Shown: positions 1-9,625, numbered from the stretch's first letter. The stretch is 54,689 nt of DNA from Simkania sp. (GCA_027942475.1 JAQFVP010000006.1:1-54689); one strand, 5' to 3'. Notes: generated from the sequence alone by a model not told the origin. Translations and numbers: made by a program.

Positions 1-51
1 GGCAAGGATAAGCCATAAAGGAGGCAAGGATAAGCCATAAAGGAGGCAAGG
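1..51. repeat. 22-bp tandem repeat, two full copies plus a 7-bp partial
   Basis: The unit ggcaaggataagccataaagga occupies 1-22 and is repeated exactly at 23-44, followed by the first seven bases of a third copy. The array may continue beyond the window. The unit is not a multiple of three, so successive copies are read in different frames of the overlapping minus-strand ORF. Confidence 0.85.
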
Positions 52-598
52 CTCCTTCCTCGAGTTCTTCAGGCAGACAGGTTCCTTCAGATACAAGATA
101 ATTTTTATAACGACTAATTTGCTCTGAGATCAGGCTCGTCGGTGGAGGGAGCAATGAACGCCGTTTTGACTGCTCTAATTCTTCCGCTTCTGGATCTACC
201 TTATGGTGCTCCTCTTCTTTAGGCGCAGGGCGACGACGGCGAGAGGGCCTATTTTGAGTTCCTCCTGATGCGCTTTGTTTCTCTTCAGAAACTTCTTTCT
301 CTTTTTTGCCTTTACCCCCCCCAATCTTAATTGATTTTTCAATTTTTGGTTTCTTCAAGGCAACTCGGCTGTCGCGCGTTTCTAATACCTCATAATCAGT
401 AACCGGAAGCAAAAAGGCTTTGGGTTTTTCTAATGATCTAAAAAAAAATCCTTTCCCAAAGGAAACTATTTGAACACTGCTGACGAGATGCGCTTCTTCG
501 GAGCCCACTTTGCTGCTGTTACGCAAGACGAGTTTAAACCCTTCTTTCGGAGTAATTACAGTTTCAATTATAGGTTCACGTGTAAAATCCACTATCAA
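1..598 (-). CDS. Hypothetical protein, truncated by window edge (CT504-like position)
   Basis: An open frame runs on the minus strand from a TTG (598) or GTG (592) start to the window edge with no stop, so the C-terminus is missing. No ATG start is available: the ATG at 611 meets a stop after three codons. The visible ~198 residues have a mixed N-terminal domain of about 80 residues, a short lysine/glutamate linker with a poly-Gly stretch and several consecutive arginines, and a proline-rich segment. The last visible residues become hydrophobic where a 22-bp tandem repeat enters the frame. It lies directly downstream of gapA on the same strand, where C. trachomatis has the uncharacterised CT504 (recalled). 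No domain is recognised. The highly charged middle suggests a flexible linker, and the repeat makes the real C-terminus uncertain. Confidence 0.5.
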   Translation of the reverse strand, partial: MIVDFTREPIIETVITPKEGFKLVLRNSSKVGSEEAHLVSSVQIVSFGKGFFFRSLEKPKAFLLPVTDYEVLETRDSRVALKKPKIEKSIKIGGGKGKKEKEVSEEKQSASGGTQNRPSRRRRPAPKEEEHHKVDPEAEELEQSKRRSLLPPPTSLISEQISRYKNYLVSEGTCLPEELEEGALPPLWLILASFMAYPC

Positions 599-645
599 AT
601 TTCCATAATTTAAAGGTTAATTTTGACGTCTAAAAGGGAAAATGT

Positions 646-1659
646 TTAGTCTTTTGACGCCATATAGGTGATCAAGTCGAGAAGGCGGTGAGAATACCCA
701 ATTTCATTGTCGTACCATGCAATAATTTTAAAAAAATTTTGGTTAAGAGCAATCCCAGCTTTTTGATCAAAAATAGAAGAGCGAGAATCCCCAATAAAAT
801 CGGATGAAACTACCTCTTCTTCCGTATAACCCAAAATTCCCTTCAAACTTGTATCTGCTTCTCTCTCAAACACCTCACAAATGTTATCATATCCCGTCGA
901 TTTTGTCAGCTTGACTGTCAAATCAACCACAGAAACATCAGCGACGGGAACGCGCAAAGCCATGCCAGTTAACTTTCCTTTAATCTCTGGAAGACAAAGG
1001 GCAACCGCTTTGGCAGCCCCTGTCGCAGAGGGAATGATATTCATATATCCAGAGCGCCCCCCTCTCACATCTTTTTTTGACGGGCCATCCTGGGTTGGTT
1101 GGGTAGAGGTCACTGCATGGACAGTGGTCATTAACCCTTCTTCTACTCCAAAGTGATTGAGGAGAACTTTGATGAGGGGGGCCAAACAGTTTGTTGTGCA
1201 GGAGGCATTTGAAACCACAACATCTTTTGTGGGATCGTATTGAGTGTGGTTCACCCCCATGACATAGGTTGCAACCCCTTCCCCTTTAACAGGAGCGGAA
1301 ATGACCACTCGCTTCGCACCAGCTCGCACATGTTTTTGTGCATCTTCTACTTTGTTAAATAGTCCTGTTGATTCGATGATATAATCAGCCCCGAGCTCTC
1401 CCCAGGCAAGGGCAGCGGGATCTTTTTCTGTGAATATATGGGTCGTCTTTCCCTCTGTAACCCATCTATCTTGCATGACTTCTATCTCTTTGGAAAATCG
1501 CCCGTGCACCGAATCATACCTTGCGAGATAAGCGAGGTTGGGAGCGGGCAAAAGATCGTTGATTCCCACAATTTCAATCCCTTCGTATCCCTCGTAAGCA
1601 AGGCGAAATACAGCTCTTCCAATGCGCCCAAAACCATTAATTCCTATCCGAATCGACAC
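646..1659 (-). CDS. gapA: Glyceraldehyde-3-phosphate dehydrogenase
   Basis: Converts glyceraldehyde-3-phosphate, NAD+ and phosphate to 1,3-bisphosphoglycerate in cytosolic glycolysis. At 337 residues it has the usual length. The N-terminal Rossmann motif NGFGRIGR is at residues 8-15 and the catalytic cysteine is Cys154 in the signature SNASCTTN. The C-terminal WYDNE motif is present. It sits 155 bp downstream of rplQ on the same strand, as gapA does relative to the ribosomal cluster in Chlamydia. The gap to rplQ has no clear terminator, so readthrough from the ribosomal operon is possible. No anomalies. Confidence 0.97.
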   Translation of the reverse strand: MSIRIGINGFGRIGRAVFRLAYEGYEGIEIVGINDLLPAPNLAYLARYDSVHGRFSKEIEVMQDRWVTEGKTTHIFTEKDPAALAWGELGADYIIESTGLFNKVEDAQKHVRAGAKRVVISAPVKGEGVATYVMGVNHTQYDPTKDVVVSNASCTTNCLAPLIKVLLNHFGVEEGLMTTVHAVTSTQPTQDGPSKKDVRGGRSGYMNIIPSATGAAKAVALCLPEIKGKLTGMALRVPVADVSVVDLTVKLTKSTGYDNICEVFEREADTSLKGILGYTEEEVVSSDFIGDSRSSIFDQKAGIALNQNFFKIIAWYDNEIGYSHRLLDLITYMASKD

Positions 1660-1814
1660 GAAGATCCCTCAATTTGAGAATACTCAACTCGACTTGGATC
1701 TTACGGGAATTTGAGAAGAAAGTAAATAATCGTGTTAGATTATTGATCAAAGGGGCGAAAAGTTAGGCAAGAAAAAAAATTGGTAGAGTTTTTCTTTCAC
1801 TTTGGAAAAAAGAG

Positions 1815-2240
1815 TTAATTAATGTATTCAATCAGGCAAAGCAAAGCCCCATCACCACAGCGGTTACCCATACGGGTGATCCGAGTATACCCCCCATCCC
1901 GCTGAACATACCGCCCTGCAAGCTCATCAAAAAGCTTCTTTACAACTCTGCGGTCTGTGTTGTAACAGGAGAAGTTGCCCTGTTTTGCTTTTCTCGCTTG
2001 CTTGGAAGAAAGCGAGTTAAACCGAATCATCATTTTCGCAATAGCAGATCGACGACTACTCAATGTCCCCCGTTTCGCTAGGGTAATCAAACGGTCAGCA
2101 GATCGACGCAGCTCTTTTGCTTTTGTGATCGTCGTTTCAATTCTTTCATGCTCAACAAGCGACTTGAGCATATTGGCCATCAAGCACCGACGATGGGAAG
2201 TTGTACGTCCTAATTTTGCATCGCGCTTTCTGTGTCTCAT
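1815..2240 (-). CDS. rplQ: Ribosomal protein L17
   Basis: Large-subunit protein L17, which lines the peptide exit tunnel. The start MRHRKRDAKLGRTTSHRR is the family signature. It is the last gene of the alpha-operon part and overlaps the end of rpoA by 4 bp, which implies translational coupling. It has 141 residues, slightly longer than the ~120 of most bacterial L17, with the extra length at the C-terminus. Confidence 0.96.
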   Translation of the reverse strand: MRHRKRDAKLGRTTSHRRCLMANMLKSLVEHERIETTITKAKELRRSADRLITLAKRGTLSSRRSAIAKMMIRFNSLSSKQARKAKQGNFSCYNTDRRVVKKLFDELAGRYVQRDGGYTRITRMGNRCGDGALLCLIEYIN

Positions 2241-3334
2241 AATTCTTTCCCCACTCTCTCTTCAAGATATTTGTCCACAATACCCTTTACATTCTCTCGA
2301 TTGATCTTAAACCGGGATAGATCCATACCGAGATGAAGCTCCATCTCTTCAAGTTTCGCCTTGATTTCATTGAGCGATTTTTTACCAAAATTGCGGAACT
2401 TGAGCATTTCCGATTCAGGCATAACGACAAGCTCTGCAATAGTATCAATATCAGCTTGTGCCAAACAATTGGTCGAACGGACAGAAAGTTCAATTTCATT
2501 AATACGCAAACAAAGCTTTGATAAGAGTTGCTCACGGTCCGTATCGTAATCAGATGTTTCTTTATCAAAAAAGATCTCTTGAAACTTGAGTTCATCGAAA
2601 ATTTTGAAGTGAAGCATCCCAATTTGAGTGGCAAAAGAGAGCGCTTCTTGCGGGGTAACGCGCCCATCAGTTTTTACTTCGAGAATCAAGCGGTCAAAGT
2701 CCGTATCCTGTCCAACGCGCGTATTTTCAACAAAATAATTGACCATGCGCACAGGGGAAAAGGCCGAATCGATCACGATCTCATCGATCACTTTATCAAA
2801 AAGTTGATGCCTTTCCGACGGAACATACCCCCTTCCAATTGCAATTTTAAAATCAAACTGTTTTTCTATCGGTTTTGTGACCGCACAAATATAATGTTCC
2901 GGATTGATTATCTCAAAATTAGATTCATCCATGATGTGCTTGACGCGAACGGAAAACTGCCCTTTTTCCTCGTCGATCATCTCCTGAGTGATTTTGAGGG
3001 TATGGGAAATAGAAATGGGCAAGCGGGTATCTCGGTTTGCTACCAAAGGAATTTTGCGGATTAATACCCCTTTTAAATTGAGAATGATATGGGTCATGTC
3101 CTCGACAATTCCCTCAATAGCCATGTACTCGTGTGCAACTCCCTCCACTTTGACAGAGACAATGGAAGGGGCTTCCAAAGCATTGAGCATCACGCGGCGC
3201 AGAGCATTCCCAACCGTATGGCCAAATCCCCTTTCGAACGGCTCAGCAATAAAACGAACAAAAGTCTTCGTTTTACTCGCTTCGTCTATTTTAATCTTGC
3301 TTGGCAATTCAAATTTGCCATATTTAACAGTCAT
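2237..3334 (-). CDS. rpoA: RNA polymerase alpha subunit
   Basis: Alpha subunit, which dimerises to nucleate RNA polymerase assembly. The N-terminal domain (about residues 20-230) contains the GHTVGNALRR dimerisation motif. The C-terminal domain (about 270-330) has the two helix-hairpin-helix-like elements that touch UP elements and activators (LAQADIDTI and FGKKSLNEIK). At 365 residues it is longer than E. coli RpoA (329), with a C-terminal extension after the CTD. It lies between rpsK and rplQ as in other bacteria. Confidence 0.97.
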   Translation of the reverse strand: MTVKYGKFELPSKIKIDEASKTKTFVRFIAEPFERGFGHTVGNALRRVMLNALEAPSIVSVKVEGVAHEYMAIEGIVEDMTHIILNLKGVLIRKIPLVANRDTRLPISISHTLKITQEMIDEEKGQFSVRVKHIMDESNFEIINPEHYICAVTKPIEKQFDFKIAIGRGYVPSERHQLFDKVIDEIVIDSAFSPVRMVNYFVENTRVGQDTDFDRLILEVKTDGRVTPQEALSFATQIGMLHFKIFDELKFQEIFFDKETSDYDTDREQLLSKLCLRINEIELSVRSTNCLAQADIDTIAELVVMPESEMLKFRNFGKKSLNEIKAKLEEMELHLGMDLSRFKINRENVKGIVDKYLEERVGKEL

Positions 3335-3361
3335 ACTTTGCTCTCCTAATCAGATCGAAGT

Positions 3362-3790
3362 TTATACCCGACGTCTTTTCCTAGGGCGACATCCATTGTG
3401 TTGAACGGGGGTTCGATCTTTAATCATTGTAATCATCAAACCAACGCTTTGCAGTCCTCTCACTGCGGACTCACGTCCAGCTCCAGGCCCCTTGAGATAT
3501 ACTTCTACTTCTTTTAGTCCGTAGTTCATCGCAGATTTTGCAGCTTCTTGCGCAGCCAAAGATCCAGCAAACGCAGAGGATTTGCGCGAACCAGAAAAAT
3601 TCACCCTTCCAGCAGAAGCCCAACCAATCACATTTCCGGATAGATCGGAAATGGAAACGATTGTATTGTTGAATGTAGCTTTGACATGTACGATTCCGCT
3701 GGGCACAGTACGCGTGATCTTCTTCCTGCTTTTTGGGGAAGTTTTTTTGACCATAGGGGCCTTCTTCCCACTCTTTGGATCTTTTACCAA
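3362..3790 (-). CDS. rpsK: Ribosomal protein S11
   Basis: Small-subunit platform protein that contacts 16S rRNA near the E site. The core motifs GIVHVKATFNNT and the basic C-terminus NGCRPRKRRRV are present. It has 142 residues, with a lysine/proline-rich N-terminal extension of roughly 15 residues relative to E. coli S11. It lies between rpsM and rpoA. Confidence 0.97.
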   Translation of the reverse strand: MVKDPKSGKKAPMVKKTSPKSRKKITRTVPSGIVHVKATFNNTIVSISDLSGNVIGWASAGRVNFSGSRKSSAFAGSLAAQEAAKSAMNYGLKEVEVYLKGPGAGRESAVRGLQSVGLMITMIKDRTPVQHNGCRPRKRRRV

Positions 3791-3805
3791 AACGTCTACT
3801 CCTTA

Positions 3806-4186
3806 TTACCCTTGAGGGGCTTTTTTCTTTCCAGCTACTGTTTTTTTCTTTCCTTTGCGCGTCCTCGCGTTACAACGAGTGCGTTGACCTCTTACGGGTA
3901 AACCTGAGCGATGTTTTTGCCCACGGTAGCAGTTGATAGCAATCAGCCTTTTTATATTGTTTTGTCTCTGCCTCCTGAGGTCCCCTTCTACCACAAAACT
4001 CGACTGCAAAACAGAATTGAGCTTGGAGATCTCCCCCTCTGTGAGGTTATGAGCGCGAACATTGGGATCTAAACCCAAAGTGCGAATCACCTCTGCAGCT
4101 AAAGCACTGCCAAGACCATGAATATAAGTTAAACTGACGATAAGCCGCTTGTTACCCGGGATATCAATTCCTATTACACGAGGCAT
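3806..4186 (-). CDS. rpsM: Ribosomal protein S13
   Basis: Small-subunit head protein that bridges to the large subunit and contacts P-site tRNA. The start MPRVIGIDIPGNKR and the C-terminal RGQRTRCNARTRKG are diagnostic. It is preceded by secY across a 193-bp gap. In E. coli rpmJ lies between these genes; here no L36-like ORF is seen in the gap. The gap is AT-rich and could hold a secondary promoter for rpsM-rpsK-rpoA-rplQ. Confidence 0.97.
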   Translation of the reverse strand: MPRVIGIDIPGNKRLIVSLTYIHGLGSALAAEVIRTLGLDPNVRAHNLTEGEISKLNSVLQSSFVVEGDLRRQRQNNIKRLIAINCYRGQKHRSGLPVRGQRTRCNARTRKGKKKTVAGKKKAPQG

Positions 4187-4379
4187 GAACTAAAATCCTA
4201 TTTTATAAATGTAACCTAAATGCAAAACCGAAAATTGATGCTTTCGGAATGCCTTAATAAATAAAAAAATATTTATAAACCGCTTGTTTGGGGTTAAAAT
4301 AGGCACTGCTAGAGAAAGTCTAATTTTCAAAACGGTTTCTGTCCATTCTAACAAAATATGCAAATCTTTTCAATCTTCC

Positions 4380-5753
4380 TCATACTCTTCCCCTAGTACG
4401 CCCTTTTTTTATAAATCCGTCATATCGCTTCATCAAAAGATGAGACTCGATTTGCCTGGTCGTATCCAAAACAACTCCCACGAGAATTAAGAGAGAAGTG
4501 CCCCCAAAAAAGTGACTAATGGTAGGGTCTACACCGAGAACCTTTCCCACCAAAGTGGGAAAAATAGCGATAAGAGCTAAAAAAAGAGCGCCGGCCAGCG
4601 TAATGCGGTTCATTGTCGACTCGAGAAATTCTTGGGTCGGCTTACCCTGGCGAATACCGGGAATAAAAGCTCCATTTTTCTTCATATCGGAAGCAATCTG
4701 TTCGGGGTGAAATTGAGTGGCAGTCCAAAAATAGGTAAAAAAGATAATGAGAGTGACAAAAAATAGGGTATACACCCAACTTCCAGGGGATAACCAAAGT
4801 ACTACGTTTGATAACCATCCCCCACGACTCATAAACTGTGCAATCGTTGCGGGAAACATCAAAAGAGCTGAAGCAAAAATCACGGGGATCACCCCTGAAT
4901 AATTGACTTTTAGGGGGATGTGTGAACTGCCTCCCTGAGTTTCATGACGACCAATGATACGGCGAGCGTATTGGAGGGGAATCTTGCGCGTGCCTTGGAT
5001 CACTAAAATAGTCCCAACGATGATAAGGACAAAAACACCCGATAGGACGAGAGTCGAAGAGAGCGTGAGCTGACCGATTTCTTGAGAATCTAAGTTGAGC
5101 TGACTGACAATTGAACCCATAGTCATCGGGAGGGACGCCAAAATCCCAACAGTGATGATCAAACTAATTCCGTTTCCAATACCCCGTTCACTGATCTGCT
5201 CTCCAATCCACATGAGAAGTAACGTTCCAGTTGTCATAGTCACGATGACCACAAGGTAAAAAAGCCACATGAATCCCTTGATGTGGACATCGACAAGTGG
5301 ATCGATAATAATCCCAGGATGGGTAAAATTTAAGCTTAAAGCGTAATTGGCTAGTAAAGCCGACTGGAAAAGGGAGAGAAAAACAGTCGCTAGACGGATC
5401 ATTTTTCCCATCTTGCGCCTCCCGGCTTCCCCATTCTCCCTCATTTCTCTTTGCAAGGAAGGAATAAGAGCGATGACAACTTGCATGACAATGGACGCAG
5501 AAATGTAGGGCATAACGCCCAAGGCAATAACCGTCATTTTGGCAAAAGCCCCGCCAGAAAACACGTCAACTAATTGGAGTAGGTTCTGCCCACCACCCGT
5601 CATTTGTTTGAAAACCTGAACGACTTTATCCCCATTGATTCCTGGAACGGGAACGTAGGCACCGATGCGACAGAGAACAAGCATCAAGAGTGTAAAGAAA
5701 ATCTTTTTCCTCAACTCGGGAATCACAAAGATTTTTCTCAGAGTTGCAATCAT
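4380..5753 (-). CDS. secY: Preprotein translocase subunit SecY
   Basis: Central channel of the Sec translocon in the inner membrane. It has 457 residues with about ten hydrophobic membrane segments; the first (around residues 16-33) is followed by a plug region. The motifs GIGNGISLI and [20 protein letters not shown] are typical of SecY. It starts 12 bp downstream of rplO, in the normal spc-operon position. It would export the signal-peptide proteins in this window, such as SctJ, the MOMP-like porin and the lipoproteins. Confidence 0.97.
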   Translation of the reverse strand: MIATLRKIFVIPELRKKIFFTLLMLVLCRIGAYVPVPGINGDKVVQVFKQMTGGGQNLLQLVDVFSGGAFAKMTVIALGVMPYISASIVMQVVIALIPSLQREMRENGEAGRRKMGKMIRLATVFLSLFQSALLANYALSLNFTHPGIIIDPLVDVHIKGFMWLFYLVVIVTMTTGTLLLMWIGEQISERGIGNGISLIITVGILASLPMTMGSIVSQLNLDSQEIGQLTLSSTLVLSGVFVLIIVGTILVIQGTRKIPLQYARRIIGRHETQGGSSHIPLKVNYSGVIPVIFASALLMFPATIAQFMSRGGWLSNVVLWLSPGSWVYTLFFVTLIIFFTYFWTATQFHPEQIASDMKKNGAFIPGIRQGKPTQEFLESTMNRITLAGALFLALIAIFPTLVGKVLGVDPTISHFFGGTSLLILVGVVLDTTRQIESHLLMKRYDGFIKKGRTRGRV

Positions 5754-5765
5754 AGAGAAATCCGG

Positions 5766-6218
5766 TTATTTGATTTGCTTAAAATCAATCTTTCCTTTTT
5801 TTAGTTTACAAAGGGCATTTTTAGAAAAACCGTGTGCTTCGATGGTAACCTTTTTTTCTAGCTCTCCGACCGATAGGATCTTGATCCCCCCTCTTGCACG
5901 CCGCACCGGAAACCCCTTTGAGAGCAAAGTTTCATAATTGACCACCTCTCCTTCAGAAAAATGCTCGTTGATCCGTTTCAAATTAATAGTAAAGACAGTT
6001 TTTTGAAACCGTTTATTGGGAAACCCCCTACCCGGTAGCTTTTGAAAGAGGGGCAACTGCCCCCCTTCTTTACTTTTTCTGGTTTTATAACCAGAACGGG
6101 ATTTGTCCCCTTTGTGCCCCCGACCAGAGGTTTTCCCTCCATTAGAGCTCGTTCCCCTCCCAACCCGTTTGATTTTTTTGGTTTTGCGACAGGTGTTTTT
6201 TAGCTCAGAAAGCTTCAT
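5766..6218 (-). CDS. rplO: Ribosomal protein L15
   Basis: Large-subunit assembly protein L15. The glycine/lysine-rich N-terminal tail (KRVGRGTSSNGGKTSGRGHKG) that threads into 23S rRNA is present, and the length of 150 residues is normal. It overlaps rpsE by 4 bp and precedes secY. No L30 (rpmD) gene lies between rpsE and rplO, an absence also known in Chlamydia. Confidence 0.97.
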   Translation of the reverse strand: MKLSELKNTCRKTKKIKRVGRGTSSNGGKTSGRGHKGDKSRSGYKTRKSKEGGQLPLFQKLPGRGFPNKRFQKTVFTINLKRINEHFSEGEVVNYETLLSKGFPVRRARGGIKILSVGELEKKVTIEAHGFSKNALCKLKKGKIDFKQIK

Positions 6219-6715
6219 TCTTCTATCCCTCTCTTAGCAAATACATCTCGACGATTCTTTAAAGCGCCAAGAGCTTTAAAAGTAGCATACACTTGGTTAA
6301 TTGGATTGTTACACCCAAGGCTTTTGGCCACAACATCTTTTATTCCGCCGATCTCGAGAACAGATCTGACTTGCGATCCTGCAATAACTCCCGTCCCTTG
6401 CTTGGCTGGTTTGAGCAAAACACGTGCTCCGTCCCAATCAGAGAGCATCTCGTGTGGAATGGTTCTTCCTTCAATTTGAAACTGAAGAATGTTTTTTCTA
6501 GAAATTCCACCCGCCTTCCTGATTGCGTCCGCAACCTCGTTCGCTTTTGCAAAACCCACACCAACGCGTCCGTTCCCATCTCCAACAATCACAAGTGCAG
6601 AAAAACTGAACTTACGACCCCCTTTTACTACCTTGGAACAGCGATTGATAAAAAGCACCTTCTCTTCAAGTTCAGCGTCAAGGTTTTCTTGTTGTTTGCT
6701 TTTACTATTGGACAT
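6215..6715 (-). CDS. rpsE: Ribosomal protein S5
   Basis: Small-subunit protein that helps control decoding fidelity at the mRNA entry tunnel. The motifs SFSALVIVGDGNGRVGVGFAKA and the C-terminal S5 fold are present over 166 residues. It lies between rplR and rplO, with a 4-bp overlap with rplO. Confidence 0.97.
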   Translation of the reverse strand: MSNSKSKQQENLDAELEEKVLFINRCSKVVKGGRKFSFSALVIVGDGNGRVGVGFAKANEVADAIRKAGGISRKNILQFQIEGRTIPHEMLSDWDGARVLLKPAKQGTGVIAGSQVRSVLEIGGIKDVVAKSLGCNNPINQVYATFKALGALKNRRDVFAKRGIEE

Positions 6716-6725
6716 CCGATGCTCC

Positions 6726-7091
6726 TTAGAATTTCAAACCATTTTCACGTGCCGCGTTGGCAAGCTCGGCGACAAGACCGTGAAATTTAAATCGTCCGCG
6801 GTCAAAAATGACCTGCTCAATCTTTTTGCTTTTAGCCAGCTTGGCAAGCTCAGTTCCAATAAAACGGGCCCCCGCCTTGGATTTTTTCTGCTCCTGGCTC
6901 CCCGTTTTTGATGAAGTGCTCAGAAAAGCAAGAGTAACACCAGCCTCATCGTCGATCAGCTGTCCTCCAATATGCCTATGCGATTTAAAAACGGAGAGAC
7001 GGGGCTTTTCGGCGGTGCCCTTCAAATGCTTTCGCACGCGATAACATCTCTTTTGACGAGTGAGAGCTCTCTTTATGACTTGCTTTAACAT
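6726..7091 (-). CDS. rplR: Ribosomal protein L18
   Basis: 5S rRNA-binding protein of the central protuberance. It has 121 residues with a basic N-terminal arm (RQKRCYRVRKHLKG) and the core RPRLSVFKSHRHI-like strand. It starts 3 bp after the rplF stop and is followed by rpsE. Confidence 0.96.
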   Translation of the reverse strand: MLKQVIKRALTRQKRCYRVRKHLKGTAEKPRLSVFKSHRHIGGQLIDDEAGVTLAFLSTSSKTGSQEQKKSKAGARFIGTELAKLAKSKKIEQVIFDRGRFKFHGLVAELANAARENGLKF

Positions 7092-7094
7092 ATT

Positions 7095-7637
7095 TTACTT
7101 TCCTTTAGCTGCTTTACCTGCTTTTTTGCGCACATACTCATCGACATAACGCACTCCTTTGCCTTTATAAGGCTCGGGAGGGCGGGCTTTGCGCACGTTA
7201 GCCGCAAATTGCCCAACTAACTGCTTGTCAATCCCCGAAATTCTAATAGATGTGCTTTTTTCAACATGCACCTCAATTTCGGAGGGAATTTTCAGTTGAC
7301 AGGGATGTGAAAATCCAAGGGACAGGTCTAAAACATCCCCTTTTACAGCAGCGCGATACCCCACACCAATCAAGGTCAGCTTCTTTTCGAATCCCTCAAA
7401 AACACCTATTATCGCATTTTGAATGAGTGAGCGATACAGTCCATGGCGGGGCTTTGGCAAACCCGAATTCTCGTCAAAAAAAACAGTTACTTCCCCTTCT
7501 TTGACTAAAACACTCACTCCATTTGGGACCATCAAGGCGCGTGATCCTTTAGGACCTTTTATCTGCACTCCGTCTTTCAAAACATCCAACTCAACCCCTT
7601 TGGGTAGAGGGATGGGGGTTTTCCCAAGTCGTGACAT
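7095..7637 (-). CDS. rplF: Ribosomal protein L6
   Basis: Large-subunit protein near the factor-binding site. It has two L6 repeats, and the C-terminal motif PPEPYKGKGVRY is diagnostic. An upstream in-frame codon at 7649 exists. I chose the ATG at 7637 because MSRLGKTPI is the family start and a GGAG sequence lies 6 bases before it. The chosen protein has 180 residues. Confidence 0.96.
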   Translation of the reverse strand: MSRLGKTPIPLPKGVELDVLKDGVQIKGPKGSRALMVPNGVSVLVKEGEVTVFFDENSGLPKPRHGLYRSLIQNAIIGVFEGFEKKLTLIGVGYRAAVKGDVLDLSLGFSHPCQLKIPSEIEVHVEKSTSIRISGIDKQLVGQFAANVRKARPPEPYKGKGVRYVDEYVRKKAGKAAKGK

Positions 7638-7661
7638 GCAATTCTCCAAATTATTTCGTTT

Positions 7662-8057
7662 TTACCAGACCAGACAGAGCAACTCGCCCCCTGTCCTAAT
7701 TTCTCTAGCTTTTTCTCCATCCAAAACACCCGAGGGAGTCGAGAGGATCGCAATTCCCAAACCGCTTAAAACTTTGGGAATATCCTTGCAGCTTACATAA
7801 CGCCTAATCCCGGGCTTAGAAACCCGTTTGAGTCCCCGAATCACAGGTTGACGACTCGTCTTGTCATATTTCAAAAAAACGCGAATCGCCCGTTTTTTTT
7901 CACTGAAAATAGAGCTGAGAACGTAGCCTTTTCTTTTCAAAACATCTATGATCGATTGGTTCATCTTACTAAATCGCACATCGACATATTTATGCCTTGC
8001 AGTTTTGGCATTCCGAATCCGAGTTAATAAATCTGCTATTGTGTCACTAAGCGTCAT
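7662..8057 (-). CDS. rpsH: Ribosomal protein S8
   Basis: 16S rRNA-binding assembly protein and, in E. coli, the repressor of the spc operon. The start DTIADLLTRIRNA and the C-terminal GILSTPSGV-like motif (seen as AILSTPSGVLDGEKAR) are present over 131 residues. It directly follows rplE; in many bacteria rpsN sits between the two, but no S14-like ORF is here. Confidence 0.97.
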   Translation of the reverse strand: MTLSDTIADLLTRIRNAKTARHKYVDVRFSKMNQSIIDVLKRKGYVLSSIFSEKKRAIRVFLKYDKTSRQPVIRGLKRVSKPGIRRYVSCKDIPKVLSGLGIAILSTPSGVLDGEKAREIRTGGELLCLVW

Positions 8058-8074
8058 CTATATTCTCCTAAACT

Positions 8075-8614
8075 TCACGAGCGCATAAATGGAATGCCAA
8101 GGCCTGAGAGAAGCTCAAGGCACATCTGTTCTGTCTTCGCAGAGGTAACAAACGTAATATTCATCCCCTGTTCCCGCTTTACTTCATCTAAATTAAGTTC
8201 TGGGAAGATCTGTTGATCAGAAATACCGAGCGAATAACTGCCGTTCCCATCCCCTTTCTTTTTGAATCCTCTAAAATCTCGAATACGGGGACACACAATA
8301 TTTATAAAGCGATCACAAAAGTCATACATCCTCAGACTTCGAAGGGTCACTTTTAGTCCAATACTTTGCCCTTCGCGCAACTTAAAATTAGAAATCGATT
8401 TTTTTGCCTTGGTCATAATCGGTTTTTGCCCAGAGATGAAAGAAAGCTCTTTCATGCAATCTTGTAAAACGTTCCTATCTTTGAGCGCTTCTGCAACGCC
8501 CATGCTAATGACAATTTTTTTGAGCATCGGGATGCACATGTCATTGGTCAGTGAAAACTGTTTTTTGAGCTTTTCCCGAATTTCTTTTTGGTATTTTTTC
8601 TTTAATCTGGACAT
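8075..8614 (-). CDS. rplE: Ribosomal protein L5
   Basis: 5S rRNA-binding protein that contacts P-site tRNA. It has 179 residues, with the motifs [21 protein letters not shown] and the C-terminal [12 protein letters not shown]. It sits between rplX and rpsH. Confidence 0.97.
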   Translation of the reverse strand: MSRLKKKYQKEIREKLKKQFSLTNDMCIPMLKKIVISMGVAEALKDRNVLQDCMKELSFISGQKPIMTKAKKSISNFKLREGQSIGLKVTLRSLRMYDFCDRFINIVCPRIRDFRGFKKKGDGNGSYSLGISDQQIFPELNLDEVKREQGMNITFVTSAKTEQMCLELLSGLGIPFMRS

Positions 8615-8620
8615 GAAATT

Positions 8621-8962
8621 TCACCGTTTAAGTGATTTGCGCAAAGTTCTGTAGGGAGTTTCTTTTCCATCTACAAGACTAGAGAGCGTTTTGTTTTTTT
8701 CTTTGTCAAGGCCAACAAAGAGTTTGAGTCTTTTTTTGTCCGGACCACAAAGGGCAACATTAGAAACATGGATTGGAAGTTCTATATCAACGATCTCCGA
8801 CTTGTGGTTTTGATCTCGGCTTTTCATGTGCTTTTTTCTTATATTAACCCCTTGAACGAGAATGCGCTCTTTTTTTCTACCCATCACTTCACCAACTTTT
8901 CCCTTGTCATTGCCAGCAATGATTAGCACTTTGTCCCCTTTTTTTAACCACTTATTTTTCAA
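8621..8962 (-). CDS. rplX: Ribosomal protein L24 (TTG start)
   Basis: Assembly-initiator protein L24 with a KOW motif near the N-terminus (KKGDKVLIIAGNDKGKVG) and the conserved NPIHVSNV-like stretch, seen as LPIHVSNVALCGP. An ATG at 9016 would add 18 residues and overlap rplN by 44 bp. I chose TTG at 8962 because an AGGAGG sequence lies 5 bases upstream, the protein then has the normal 113 residues, and the start falls just after the rplN stop. Confidence 0.93.
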   Translation of the reverse strand: MKNKWLKKGDKVLIIAGNDKGKVGEVMGRKKERILVQGVNIRKKHMKSRDQNHKSEIVDIELPIHVSNVALCGPDKKRLKLFVGLDKEKNKTLSSLVDGKETPYRTLRKSLKR

Positions 8963-8972
8963 CGCTGCCTCC

Positions 8973-9341
8973 TTATATGACTTCGGGTGCCAATGAACTG
9001 ATTTTGATAAATCCACGATCCCTCACCTCTCGAGCAATAGGACCAAAAATACGGGTTCCTTTCGGATTCTGTTTCTCGTCGATAATCACACAACTGTTGT
9101 CATAAAATCGGATCATGGAGCCGTCTTTGCGACGAATATAACTTTTTGAACGAACCACCACAGCTTTGACCACATCCCCTTTTTTCACACTCCCTTTCGG
9201 ATCCGCTTCTTTTACAGAGCAGACGATAACATCCCCAACATGAGCATACCTTCTGCGAGTTCCGCGTAAAACTTTAAAACACTTGAGCCGTTTTGCCCCG
9301 CTGTTATCTGCAACATCTAGTTGCGTTTCTTGCTGAATCAT
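8973..9341 (-). CDS. rplN: Ribosomal protein L14
   Basis: Subunit-interface protein L14 with 122 residues. It starts [17 protein letters not shown] and carries the [11 protein letters not shown] motif. It overlaps rpsQ by 4 bp and is followed by the TTG-initiated rplX. Confidence 0.97.
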   Translation of the reverse strand: MIQQETQLDVADNSGAKRLKCFKVLRGTRRRYAHVGDVIVCSVKEADPKGSVKKGDVVKAVVVRSKSYIRRKDGSMIRFYDNSCVIIDEKQNPKGTRIFGPIAREVRDRGFIKISSLAPEVI

Positions 9342-9622
9342 TGTGTATCGCTTTTTTGGTTATATTTTGGTGAAGCGGCAAAAGTCCTAATAACAATCCA
9401 TCGCTTTAATTTGGACAGGGGGCGAGTCTCCCGAATGAGCACCTTTGCCCCAATTTGCAGTTTCTCTTTTTCGTGATGGGCATAGTAGTTTTTACTCCGA
9501 CGGATCACTTTTTTATAACGAGGGTGAGAATAAGTGCGCTCCACTCGAACAGTCACTGTTTTATCCATCTTGTTTGAGACAATAATCCCTTTTCTAGTTT
9601 TCTGGTGTGTTTGATCTACCAT
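9338..9622 (-). CDS. rpsQ: Ribosomal protein S17
   Basis: Primary 16S rRNA-binding protein of the small subunit. The core motifs [20 protein letters not shown] and [13 protein letters not shown] are present over 94 residues. It starts 3 bp downstream of rpmC. Confidence 0.96.
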   Translation of the reverse strand: MVDQTHQKTRKGIIVSNKMDKTVTVRVERTYSHPRYKKVIRRSKNYYAHHEKEKLQIGAKVLIRETRPLSKLKRWIVIRTFAASPKYNQKSDTQ

Positions 9623-9625
9623 AAT

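Noticed and set aside
881..1156. Plus-strand ORF inside gapA
   Set aside because: It lies fully antisense to a clear gapA reading frame and has no family features.
4187..4379. Possible rpmJ (L36) gene between secY and rpsM
   Set aside because: No short frame with the Cys/His pattern of L36 is present in this gap.
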